DNA of 64,000 nt from Mesorhizobium sp. SCN 65-20. GTDB taxonomy: Bacteria > Pseudomonadota > Alphaproteobacteria > Rhizobiales > Rhizobiaceae. A program made the position numbers and the translations under genes. This document shows, piece after piece, positions 48,401 through 55,577 of the stretch (position 1 is its first letter; each line of letters opens with the position of its first letter). The DNA is taken from assembly GCA_001724355.1 (NCBI GenBank), contig MEEF01000006.1:1-64000 (forward strand), given 5' to 3'. The notes under the pieces are model-generated. The model had not been told where the DNA came from, made no database searches, and worked only from the letters and a program-made list of their open reading frames with translations.

Positions 48401-51400
48401 CGACACGCTCAACGGCGGCATTGGTGCTGACCAGCTCGATGGTGGTGCCGGCGCAGACTCGATGACAGGAGGCGACGGCAGCGACGTCTATGAGGTCGAC
48501 GATGCAGGCGACGTGGTTGTCGAGACAAATGCCGACGTTACCACGGGTGGAACCGATCGTGTCGACTCCTCGGTCAGCTTTACCCTCGGAGCGAATGTCG
48601 AGAACCTTACGCTGACGGGTGGGGATGCTATCAACGGCACGGGCAATGTGCTCGCCAACACGATCGCCGGCAATGATGGTGCCAACCAGTTGTTCGGCGC
48701 CGGAGGCAACGATACGCTGAGCGGCGATGACGGCGCCGATCTGATCGATGGCGGCGATGGCGATGACATCTTCAATGGCGCCGCCAACGACGAGAACGAT
48801 GTCTATATCGGAGGCTCAGGCAACGACACGTTCAATATCAACGTCAATGGCGCCAACGACACGCTCGTCTACAACGCGGTCAATTTTGGGAACGATGTAG
48901 TCACCGGCTTTGACTCGGTTGGCGGCACTGCAGCAACCCAAGACCTGATTGATCTCCGGGCACTTGGGATTACCGCGGCAAACTTCGCGTCGCGGGTGAC
49001 GATCGAGGACATCGAAGACGGTACAACCGACGATACGCTGATCACCGTACGCGCCGACATCAGCGCCGGCGGTGCGGTCATCGGAACCATACGCCTCGAG
49101 GAACTCGAGGCGACAGGGGTGAACGGTGTTACCTCCGCCGATTTCATCCTGGCGTCTCCAGCACCGGCTGGGTTCGGAACAGCTACCGCGGGCGCCGACA
49201 CCATCACCGGCAATGGCGCTGCGAACCTGATCAATGGCCTTGGCGGGAATGACACGCTGAGCGGCGCAGGTGGTGATGACGTCATCAATGGCAATGAGGG
49301 CGCCGACGTCCTCAACGGCGGTGACGGCAACGACACACTGAGCGGCGGCACTGGCGCAGCTAGTGGAACCTTTGTCGACAACTTTGGAGCCCAGAATTTC
49401 GGAAACAGCAACGGCACGCTGGCCTTTGCCGGGAACTGGACCGAAGGCAATGGTGAGGGCGGCGGCCCGAACGGCGGCGACATCGTCATCAATCTAACGG
49501 GTGGTAGCCGCCTCCAGTTCAACGGCGGCATCGACGGCGGCGAGACTATCCAGCGCGCGCTCAATCTTGCCGGCGCCGCGACAGCGATACTCACCTTCAA
49601 CTATGAAGATGTGGGACTGGGAGCCGGACAGAGCGTCAGCATCGAAGCGCTCAACGTCAACACAGGTATCTGGGAGGTACTCACGACTGGCACCCAGGGC
49701 GGCGTTCTCGGTCCCACGGGTCCAGCAACCGGTGCCTTTACCGCAAACCTGAATGCCAATCAGATCGGAGCGAATTCAGCGATCCGTCTGCGGGCCTCGG
49801 GAGATTGGGACGCTGCCGACAGCTTCTTCATCGACGCCTTCACTATCACCGCCACGGGATCGCTCGGTATCGACACCACCAACGGCGAGGCAGGCGACGA
49901 CACGATCATCTGGAACGCCAATGCGGAGGGCAACGCAACCGACGGTCGTGACGTCGTCAATGGCGGAACGGAAGGCGCGGCTGGCGACACCTTTGTGGTC
50001 AATGGAAACGCGTCCAGCGAGACCTTCCGCATTTACAGCCGGGCCGCCTTCCTCGCGGCCAACCCCGCGGCCGCATTGGCCGCTGCAACCGAGATCGTTG
50101 TCACCCGCAACGGTACCAACGCGACTGCCATCATCGCCGAATTGAGCGAGATCGAGGAGATCCGCATCAACGGGATCGATCCGGCCGGCAATGGAGCTGC
50201 GGGCGGCGACAATATCGAGATCATCGGCGACTTCTCCAACACGAGCCTGCGCCCGAACACGATCACGATAGACGGCGATGCCGGTGACGACACGGTCGAC
50301 ATATCGGCGCTGACCTCGGCACACCGCATCGTGTTCAGGTCGAACGGCGGCAACGACACGATCATCGGCACGCTCAGGCCGGAGGACGTGATCGAGCTTC
50401 CCGACGGTGCGTCGATGGACGACTACACCTCGACCACCGACGAGGACGGCGTCACCAAGCTCTCCAACGGCACGCACTCGATCACCTACAAGGCTTCCGG
50501 CAGCGGACCGCAGGTTGGCGGCGGCGATGACGATGACGATGACGACGACAACGAACAGCCGCCGGTGGACGACGATGACGATGACGACGGCGACCATGAC
50601 GATCATGGCAAGGACGGCATCGGAGGCGACGGCGCGGACGTGCTGCGCGGCGATGGAGCCAGCAACTTCCTGTCGGGGCTTGGCGGCCGCGACATGATGT
50701 TCGGCGGCGACGGCGCCGACGACATGTTGGGCGGCAGCGGTGCCGACATGCTCTACGGCGATGGCGGGAAGGACCGCATCTTCGGCCAGGACGGCGATGA
50801 CCTGATCGATGCCGGTTCCGGCGACGACCACGCACAGGGTGGTGCCGGCAACGATCTCTTCCTGGCATCCAAGGATGACGGCGACGACACCTACTGGGGT
50901 GATGAACTGGCAGGCGGCTGCGGCTCGGGCGGCAGCGACACGCTCGACATGGCTGCCATCACCGCCAACATCACGGTCGATCTCGGCACCGGCTTCCAGG
51001 GGCGCGGCAGTGCCTCCTCGAGCCAAAGCGGGACCGACACCCTGTGGGGCATCGAGAACGTGGTCACTGGTTCCGGCGACGACGTGATCACGGCCTCCAA
51101 GGCGGTCAACGTCATGGATGGGGGCGCGGGCGAGGATACGTTCAAGTTCCTCTCAACCGCTGATGCCGATGGCGACACCATCGTCGGCTTCCAGCCTGGC
51201 GACAAGATCGACCTATCGGCCATCAACGCCGGCTCGACCAACGGAAGCTTCACGCTGGTGAATGGCTCCGACATCAGCGCCCTGGGTTCCCTGCGGGTCA
51301 CGCATGAGACCGAGGACGGCCAAGACTACACCATCGTGGAGGGCAACACGGCTGGCGGCAGCGCGCCGGACTTCAAGCTCACCGTGAAGGGGCACCATGC

Positions 51401-51428
51401 CCTGACGAACGATGACTTCAACTTGTGA
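42423..51428 (+). CDS. Giant secreted animal-type heme peroxidase with RTX calcium-binding repeats (MopA-like architecture)
   Basis: A 3001-residue protein. Residues about 200-960 form an animal heme peroxidase domain. Compared with myeloperoxidase, the distal motif GQFFDHGLDL gives D272 (heme-ester Asp) and H273 (distal His); RANEN gives R541 (catalytic Arg) and E544 (second ester). YRFGHSML gives the proximal H674, and NLARGRDTGVPSLN matches the family signature. The Asp after the distal His, a calcium ligand in myeloperoxidase, is Gly here, and the sulfonium Met is Asn. The rest is RTX blocks, two similar inserts (about 1490-1660 and 2313-2483), an Asp-rich linker near 2700 and a secretion-type tail. 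There is no Sec signal, and T1SS genes follow. GTG 42423 has GAAGGAGGG upstream. Mn(II) oxidation is possible but not shown. Confidence 0.93.
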   Translation: MVQYIKSDLEFILAQIKIAEDHALYEQTGGAQGKPLFGPNGSVPAYNVSWGLRTVDGTYNNLLHPEWGAADNEFPEPLGTQFRTIMVDPDGPDNPAPLVPVTYTPGADNDGPNSNQAAPGDVFDPTVRTISNLLVDQTLGNPSAILTALQRAGIVAPENQMAVTEEISLAYEPLKPLFNALAAAERANAAAQAAASASPNNVALQEAAAVTAAAVVTAQANLDAESGPLTTLLDTYGVELDGANVVITNTAPDEGLSAPFNSWFTLFGQFFDHGLDLVAKGGNGTVFIPLMPDDPLYVDGGDTNFMVLTRATLAGPGADGILGDNPATPNVNEGADDTNRPVNNTTSFVDQNQTYTSHPSHQVFLRQYVLSVDSNGDGVMDSHPVATGKLIEGADGGMATWGDVKAQARNILGIDLTDYHVGNLPLLATDPYGNFIPNPTTGFPQVVMAGTPPTLASGTPAAPLNLVTITPDGDDEDLAPDFTHLAVRTGHAFLADIAHNAVPEGKIDDGDTEIGLANPGNGDNEYDDELLDAHFIAGDGRANENIGLTAVHHVFHSEHNRLVQHTKEVTLASKDLAFINEWLVVDLTQAQVDAIPTDPAALAAYANTLVWDGERLFQAAKFGTEMQYQHLVFEEFARKIQPNINVFLVPDGYDVTIDASIVAEFAHVVYRFGHSMLTESIDRFDPTFNENHIGLIEGFLNPLQFRNNGTNAAVDDDIAAGAIVRGMTRQAGNEIDEFVTSALRNNLLGLPLDLATINLARGRDTGVPSLNAARSQFYEATNHDVLLKPYESWVDFAGHLKHEASIINFIAAYGTHALITGQDTIEGKRDAAMTLIFNQSFGGLAVQADATDFLNATGTYAGGSLGGLNNVDLWIGGLAEAIMPFGGMLGSTFNFVFEMQMEKLQNGDRFYYLQRLDGLHLFGEMENNSFAAMIMRNTDAKHLPSDVFSTPGLILEVDQTKQFNDLDGDGTLESIDPTGSGILTPLVIRNDPSTVGTDTHYLRYTGGDHVILGGTDANNTLIAGIGDDTLFGDGGNDRLEGGFGNDIINGGAGDDIIVDSGGDDNIKGEDGNDVVHAGPGLDLVMGGRGQDFIFLGTDMGSEVFAGEGNDFIYGNKNAERILGNEGNDWIETGTFDGAPGDNFDEIFARDGIDGHDVFLGDGGFDEFIAEGGDDIMVGSPGRGKMAGMSGWDWATYKDNTFGVDADLTRGIVFDENPTPPQNGTLDAYEAVEGLSGTRFNDILTGSDVLAEERAPFAPGGAGAEGYRGSRLTKAGVELISGLQQVLGLTNAQMAALAATSVVYDAGEIILGGDGSDTIMGRAGDDIIDGDKWLDVQIGVFAPGDTNHTGTPIALHNSMTTLANSMFSGAINPGQLAIVRSIKTDTTAGDIDVANYQGQRTDYAFSATADGQVIVTDTTELNLDGSDKLRNIEQVKFANGNALNIIVGTPENDTLNGTANDDLMLGLAGSDILNGGAGNDILVGGPGGVSGTYADNFDSASHTNSNGSLAWTDDWDEANDSGAVTTGQIRIDAGAGGANPGTNALEFVGGNGNDFNGALIERTLDVAGATSATLTYTIGTRALTNDTITVFFSRNGTTFVQVDQITSATPLGVRTIDLTQFGTGPFENDAVLRFDASSLETGDIVSITALSVAFSSPAGGVDTLNGGLGDDTYSFTLGDGNDVINEGVSATSGGSADLISILAPTTGTDPLTDLPIRTLTALKASDSNTGTQQGDLVINYTMAGGTAQTVTVAGHFNGIDPQPGPQQIGVERINFNGANYAGYLLGTDDYLISRLDPANRDGGGVNLSTSTTNNFIVGENGVSDVITGGLGNDLIFGGTGNNNLVGGLGDDLLVGGTGSDNLDARTNGDPDNLDLAGAFGADTMVGGGGNDIYGVDDLLDVVVEAAGEGTDTVQTFMAALSLENMANVENLSYEGGDADQFVGTGNALANEITGGDLNDTLSGLGGNDTLEGGLGADSLSGGDGNDELLGGDDNDTLNGGIGADQLDGGAGADSMTGGDGSDVYEVDDAGDVVVETNADVTTGGTDRVDSSVSFTLGANVENLTLTGGDAINGTGNVLANTIAGNDGANQLFGAGGNDTLSGDDGADLIDGGDGDDIFNGAANDENDVYIGGSGNDTFNINVNGANDTLVYNAVNFGNDVVTGFDSVGGTAATQDLIDLRALGITAANFASRVTIEDIEDGTTDDTLITVRADISAGGAVIGTIRLEELEATGVNGVTSADFILASPAPAGFGTATAGADTITGNGAANLINGLGGNDTLSGAGGDDVINGNEGADVLNGGDGNDTLSGGTGAASGTFVDNFGAQNFGNSNGTLAFAGNWTEGNGEGGGPNGGDIVINLTGGSRLQFNGGIDGGETIQRALNLAGAATAILTFNYEDVGLGAGQSVSIEALNVNTGIWEVLTTGTQGGVLGPTGPATGAFTANLNANQIGANSAIRLRASGDWDAADSFFIDAFTITATGSLGIDTTNGEAGDDTIIWNANAEGNATDGRDVVNGGTEGAAGDTFVVNGNASSETFRIYSRAAFLAANPAAALAAATEIVVTRNGTNATAIIAELSEIEEIRINGIDPAGNGAAGGDNIEIIGDFSNTSLRPNTITIDGDAGDDTVDISALTSAHRIVFRSNGGNDTIIGTLRPEDVIELPDGASMDDYTSTTDEDGVTKLSNGTHSITYKASGSGPQVGGGDDDDDDDDNEQPPVDDDDDDDGDHDDHGKDGIGGDGADVLRGDGASNFLSGLGGRDMMFGGDGADDMLGGSGADMLYGDGGKDRIFGQDGDDLIDAGSGDDHAQGGAGNDLFLASKDDGDDTYWGDELAGGCGSGGSDTLDMAAITANITVDLGTGFQGRGSASSSQSGTDTLWGIENVVTGSGDDVITASKAVNVMDGGAGEDTFKFLSTADADGDTIVGFQPGDKIDLSAINAGSTNGSFTLVNGSDISALGSLRVTHETEDGQDYTIVEGNTAGGSAPDFKLTVKGHHALTNDDFNL
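45460..45990 (+). repeat. First RTX nonapeptide block of the peroxidase gene
   Basis: Residues about 1013-1190 contain tandem GGxGxDxUx-type units such as LFGDGGNDRLEGGFGND and IINGGAGDDIIVDSG. Such repeats bind calcium in a parallel beta-roll and fold only outside the cell, where calcium is high. Confidence 0.9.
47860..48780 (+). repeat. Central RTX blocks of the peroxidase gene
   Basis: Residues about 1813-2119 carry several RTX runs (for example LIFGGTGNNNLVGGLGDD and LSGGDGNDELLGGDDND). They are separated by two copies of a non-repeat spacer with the pattern DxYxVDDxxDVVVE followed by a NVENLSYEGGDA or NVENLTLTGGDA segment. The spacer duplication shows that this part grew by copying of a larger unit. 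Confidence 0.85.
49170..49350 (+). repeat. RTX block before the second duplicated module
   Basis: Residues about 2250-2310 contain GNGAANLINGLGGNDTLSG and similar units, leading into the second copy of the roughly 170-residue non-RTX module. Confidence 0.85.
50617..50900 (+). repeat. C-terminal RTX block of the peroxidase gene
   Basis: Residues about 2732-2826 form a regular RTX run (MMFGGDGADDMLGGSGADML) directly after an Asp-rich stretch. They precede the secretion-type tail with VGFQPGDKIDLSAIN. Confidence 0.88.
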
Positions 51429-51434
51429 ACAATG

Positions 51435-51470
51435 GGGGGAGGTTGGCCGGAAGATCGGCCAGCCTCCCCC
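51435..51470 (+). terminator. Strong intercistronic hairpin between the peroxidase and exporter genes
   Basis: GGGGGAGGTTGGCCG (51435-51449) pairs with CGGCCAGCCTCCCCC (51456-51470), a 15-bp stem with a single G-T wobble and a GAAGAT loop, starting 6 bases after the stop. No T-run follows. It could partly terminate transcription or stabilise the peroxidase mRNA, giving more exoprotein than exporter. Confidence 0.6.
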
Positions 51471-51519
51471 GATCTTATGAGGTGAGCCAGGGACCAGGAA
51501 GGCGGGGGAGAGCTTTTCC

Positions 51520-53283
51520 ATGACGACCGCAAGCAAAGCAAAAAACAAGGCAGGAACGGCGGCCGAACAGCTGACCAGGGGATTTCGAGGGGTGCTGGTC
51601 TTCCTGTTCGGCCTTTCCGGTGTCATCAACATCCTTGCGCTGACCAGCGCGTTCTACATGCTGCAAATCTACGACCGGGCCTTGACCTCCGGTTCCATCC
51701 CGACCTTGCTCGCCCTTTCGGTCTTGGCGATCGGGCTCTATCTCTTCCAGGGCCTGTTCGACGTCATTCGCTCGCAGATCCTGGTCAGGCTCGGGGCCCG
51801 GCTCGACCGCCGGGTCGCACCGGTCGCGCATCAGGTGGCGATCGACATGCCGCGTTTCGGCTTCTCCACTGCCGAGGCACTGGAGCGCGGGCGCGACGTC
51901 GACACGGTACGCGGATTTCTGGGCAGCCAGGGGCCGATCGCGCTGTTCGACCTGCCCTGGATGCCTGTCTATCTGGTGTTCGTCTACCTGCTGCATCCCT
52001 GGCTCGGCGGATTGACGCTTGCCGGCGCGCTTGTGCTCACGTCACTTGCGATTGCCACCGAGCTGATGACGCGGCGGCTTGCCCAATCGACCCACCGGGC
52101 GATCATCGAGCGCAACACGGTTGCCGATTCCAACGCCCGCAACGCCGAAGTCCTCAAGGCCATGGGCCTGACCGGCCGTGCGGTGGCGCGCTTCAACGAG
52201 AAGAACGCTAGGCATCTCTCCCTGCAGACGCGTGCCAACGACATCACCGGCACCTTCGGCGCCTTCTCGCGCGTGCTGCGGATGCTGCTGCAGTCGGCGC
52301 TCCTCGGCCTTGGTGCCTACCTGACCATCATCGGGGAGCTCTCTGCCGGCGCTATCATCGCCTGCTCGGTCGCCGCGACGAGGGCCTTGGCCCCGGTCGA
52401 CCTCGCCATCGGCAACTGGAAGAACGTGGTTTCGGCCCGCAGCGCCTGGCGGCGGCTCAAGGAGACCGTGGTGGCGCTCAGCAATGCCGTCGAGCCGATG
52501 CAGATGCCCGGTCCGAAGGGCTCGCTGAAGGTGGAGAAGATCACCGTCGCCGCCCCGGGCTCCGGCCGCGTGCTCATCTCGGAGGTCGAGTTTGAGCTCG
52601 AGGCAGGCTCAGCGCTGGGCATCATCGGCCCCTCCGGAGGTGGCAAGACCACTTTGGTGCGCGCCCTGACCGGCATCTGGCCGACGCTGCGCGGCTCGGT
52701 GCGCCTGGACGATGTGGAGCTCTCCCATTGGCGCGAGGACGCGCTTTGCCGCCACATGGGGTACCTGCCGCAGGATGTCGCGCTGATGGATGCGACCATC
52801 GCTGAGAACATCGCCCGTTTCGAACCCGACCCCGATCCGCGCGCAGTCCTGGCTGCAGCCCAGGCTGCCGGCGTGCATGAGATGATCGCGCGCATGCCGG
52901 AGGGCTACCAGACCCCGCTGGGTGCGCAGGGCATGGCGCTGTCGGCCGGCCAGCGCCAGCGTATCGGCCTGGCGCGGGCGCTCTACAGGGATCCGTTCCT
53001 GGTCGTCATGGACGAGCCCAACTCCAATCTCGACGCCGAGGGCGAAATGGCACTGTCCGCCGCCATCAAGGGCATCGCGGAGCGCGGCGGCATCGCCATC
53101 GTGGTGGCGCATCGCCCGAGCGCCCTAAGCGCCGTCGACCAGGTGGCCGTGGTCCAGAACGGGCGCATCACGGCATTCGGTCCGAAGAGCAAGATCCTCG
53201 GACCGCAGGGACGTCCTGTCGAGGCAACCCCGGCACCGGCCAATCGGCCTGAGCCACGGGTAACTGCGAGGGTATCGGCATGA
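51520..53283 (+). CDS. Type I secretion ABC transporter (PrtD/HasD-like permease-ATPase)
   Basis: A 587-residue inner-membrane exporter. Residues about 30-330 form the six-helix ABC membrane domain, with the family start LSGVINILALTSAFYMLQIYDRAL. The ATPase domain follows: Walker A GIIGPSGGGKTTLVRAL, Q-loop GYLPQDVALMDA, signature LSAGQRQRIGLARAL, Walker B FLVVMDEPNSNLD and H-loop VVAHRPSA. No C39 peptidase-like domain is present, so this is the PrtD type that exports RTX proteins with C-terminal signals. It lies behind the peroxidase gene and is coupled to the next RTX gene by ATGA. It should move both RTX proteins. Confidence 0.95.
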   Translation: MTTASKAKNKAGTAAEQLTRGFRGVLVFLFGLSGVINILALTSAFYMLQIYDRALTSGSIPTLLALSVLAIGLYLFQGLFDVIRSQILVRLGARLDRRVAPVAHQVAIDMPRFGFSTAEALERGRDVDTVRGFLGSQGPIALFDLPWMPVYLVFVYLLHPWLGGLTLAGALVLTSLAIATELMTRRLAQSTHRAIIERNTVADSNARNAEVLKAMGLTGRAVARFNEKNARHLSLQTRANDITGTFGAFSRVLRMLLQSALLGLGAYLTIIGELSAGAIIACSVAATRALAPVDLAIGNWKNVVSARSAWRRLKETVVALSNAVEPMQMPGPKGSLKVEKITVAAPGSGRVLISEVEFELEAGSALGIIGPSGGGKTTLVRALTGIWPTLRGSVRLDDVELSHWREDALCRHMGYLPQDVALMDATIAENIARFEPDPDPRAVLAAAQAAGVHEMIARMPEGYQTPLGAQGMALSAGQRQRIGLARALYRDPFLVVMDEPNSNLDAEGEMALSAAIKGIAERGGIAIVVAHRPSALSAVDQVAVVQNGRITAFGPKSKILGPQGRPVEATPAPANRPEPRVTARVSA

Positions 53284-55556
53284 TCATCGAGGTCCAGTCG
53301 ACGCGGAACGAGGCGAAGGACGCGGCTGCCAATCCCTATGGCTTCACCGAGGAGAAGCCCTCCCGGAAGCCGCTGGTGTTCGGAGGGCTGCTCGCCGGCT
53401 TCGCCCTCTACCTGAAGTCGGTCTTTCCGGGTTGGGGCGAGACCTCTGGCGAGGCTGGATTTCAGCCAGAGGCAGAGGCTGAAAAGCCAGAACCGAAGGT
53501 CGCCCAGATGTCCGCGGCCAAAGCTCTGCCAGCCTCGCGCGATTTGCCCGCCGGAGATGCGGGCGAGACAACGACTTATGGACCATTCGGATCCGGTGGT
53601 CGGCTTGTTGAATTGCGGCAGACGGCTAGCTTCTTGTCTGTTGAACCAAGCGACATGGTGCTGGTTGAACTCGACACGCCGGTGATCGAATTCGGCGAAA
53701 GGCAGGAGCCCAAGTTCCAGTCCGCCAATGACAACGTCTCGTCGACGCAAGGCGGCGGAGGAGATGGCGCAACCGACGATCTGGTCGACGAGGACGACGA
53801 AGACAATCTCCCTGACGATTTGCCCGATCTTGATGACGGAGACGATGACCCGGACCCGGATGGTGAGGACGAAGACGACGAAGATGACGATGACGACGAG
53901 GAGGTCGCGAACCGGGCGCCGCGTATAACCGGCCCGGTATACCTCAACGAGGTTTTTGGCTGCCTGGCAGCCGTCATCGGTCTCGGCGAACTCCTGCGCG
54001 GCGCGACCGACCCCGATGGCGACGCGCTTTCCATCACCAATCTGACGGTTTCCTCCGGCACTGTAGTCGAGGTCGCCGGCGGCTGGTCTTTCGTCGCGGC
54101 GTTGCTCGGCCCGGTGACGGTCACCTACGAGATCACCGATGGTGCACTCTCGGTCGTGCAGAGGGCCTACTTCGACGTCGTGAAAAGCCCGCCCGTCCTC
54201 GGTAGCCCGGGGGACGACAATCTCGTCGGCACCGAATGCTCGGACGACATCGCCGGCGGCTGCGGAGACGACAACATCGACGGCCGAGGCGGCAACGACA
54301 CCATCGTGGGTGGCGCGGGCGACGACCACATCGTCGCCGGCAGCGGCGACGACATCGTACGCGCTGCCGAGGGCAACGACATCGTCATCGGCGGCGTCGG
54401 AAAGGACTGGATCTCCGGAGGCCACGGCGATGACCGTCTGTTTGGCGGAGACGACGACGACGTCATGTTCGGCGACCAGGGCAACGATACGCTCGACGGC
54501 GAGGCGGGGGACGACCTTCTGTTCGGCGGTGCCGGAAACGACCTCATGAAAGGTGGGACGGGCGCGGACAAAATGTTTGGCGAGGAAGGCGCTGACCGGC
54601 TCGAAGGCGGCTCCGACAATGACCTGATGTCCGGCGGCGAAGACAGCGACGTGGTGCTCGCCCAAGAGGGAGACGACAGGGTCATCGGCGATGCGGATCG
54701 GGCCACCGACAGCTATGACGGTGGCGAGGGCAGTGATCTGCTCGACTATTCGGCCGCAAGAAGCGCGATCTCGGTCGACCTTTCGGAGGGAGAGGCCAGC
54801 GGCGGCGAGATCGGCACGGACTCCATCGCCGGCTTCGAAGCCGTGGTCACTGGTTCCGGTGATGACAGCGTGAAAGGCAGCGATGCCGCGGAAGAAATCG
54901 CCACCGGCGACGGGGACGACTGCATCGAGGATGGCGCCGGCCGCGACGCGATCGAGGCAGGCGCCGGAGATGACATCGTCAAGGCAGCCCTCGATGCGGT
55001 TGCCGACAGCTATCGTGGTGCCGAGGGGCAAGACACGCTCGACTACTCAGCGTCTCTCGCCGGCGTTTACATCGATCTCGAGGAAGGGACCGCCACTGGC
55101 CTGGAGATCGGCACCGACCGGGTGTCGGGCTTTGAAGCGGTCGTCGGCGGCGCGGGCAGCGACACCTTCGTCGTGGTTTCCCATTCGCCCGTCTCGCTCA
55201 CCGGCGGAGCGGGAGACGACGTCTTCGAGTTCGAAGCGGCGTCAGGCCCCGGGTCCGGCGCACAGATTGTCCACGACATCCTCGACTTCATGGTCGGCGA
55301 CCGGATCAAGGTCTCGAAATACGAGATCTTCGAGCAGGTCATGGACACGCTGGAAGACCGCTTCGAGGACATCTACGGCGAGGAACTGGACAAGGACGAA
55401 CTGCCGATCCGTATCCGCCACGAGCAGACGGACAATGTTCGGCAGACCTTTATCGACGTCGACCTGGACAATGACGACGTCCACGAAATGACGATCAACA
55501 TTTCCGGCAACCATGTGCTGCTGGTCGTCGACAACGGCCAGAACAACCAGGCTTGA
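53280..55556 (+). CDS. RTX calcium-binding protein with N-terminal membrane anchor and acidic linker
   Basis: A 758-residue protein. A hydrophobic segment at about residues 31-50 (PLVFGGLLAGFALYL) could be a membrane anchor. A low-complexity region and an Asp/Glu-rich linker at about 165-210 follow, then a cadherin-like domain at about 212-300 (PDGDALSITNLTVSS). RTX repeats lie at about 308-475, with two further repeat/spacer units to 650 (ISVDLSEGEASG and VYIDLEEGTATG). The C-terminal end has a degenerate T1SS-like tail (ILDFMVGDRIKVS). The start overlaps the exporter stop by ATGA, which is strong evidence of coupled function. Its place between exporter and adaptor genes is unusual. It could be a second substrate, a surface-held protein or a helper. 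Confidence 0.88.
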   Translation: MIIEVQSTRNEAKDAAANPYGFTEEKPSRKPLVFGGLLAGFALYLKSVFPGWGETSGEAGFQPEAEAEKPEPKVAQMSAAKALPASRDLPAGDAGETTTYGPFGSGGRLVELRQTASFLSVEPSDMVLVELDTPVIEFGERQEPKFQSANDNVSSTQGGGGDGATDDLVDEDDEDNLPDDLPDLDDGDDDPDPDGEDEDDEDDDDDEEVANRAPRITGPVYLNEVFGCLAAVIGLGELLRGATDPDGDALSITNLTVSSGTVVEVAGGWSFVAALLGPVTVTYEITDGALSVVQRAYFDVVKSPPVLGSPGDDNLVGTECSDDIAGGCGDDNIDGRGGNDTIVGGAGDDHIVAGSGDDIVRAAEGNDIVIGGVGKDWISGGHGDDRLFGGDDDDVMFGDQGNDTLDGEAGDDLLFGGAGNDLMKGGTGADKMFGEEGADRLEGGSDNDLMSGGEDSDVVLAQEGDDRVIGDADRATDSYDGGEGSDLLDYSAARSAISVDLSEGEASGGEIGTDSIAGFEAVVTGSGDDSVKGSDAAEEIATGDGDDCIEDGAGRDAIEAGAGDDIVKAALDAVADSYRGAEGQDTLDYSASLAGVYIDLEEGTATGLEIGTDRVSGFEAVVGGAGSDTFVVVSHSPVSLTGGAGDDVFEFEAASGPGSGAQIVHDILDFMVGDRIKVSKYEIFEQVMDTLEDRFEDIYGEELDKDELPIRIRHEQTDNVRQTFIDVDLDNDDVHEMTINISGNHVLLVVDNGQNNQA
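54201..54710 (+). repeat. RTX repeat block of the second RTX protein
   Basis: Residues about 308-477 are continuous RTX units (IVGGAGDDHIVAGSGDDIV, LFGGAGNDLMKGGTGAD), more regular than those of the peroxidase gene. Confidence 0.9.
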
Positions 55557-55577
55557 TGCAAGGGGGAGGGGCGCAAG

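Noticed and set aside
45460..50900. Repeated GGC-GAC-rich DNA that might look like a CRISPR or tandem satellite
   Set aside because: The repeats are in frame, diverge at synonymous positions and encode RTX nonapeptides; there are no uniform spacers.
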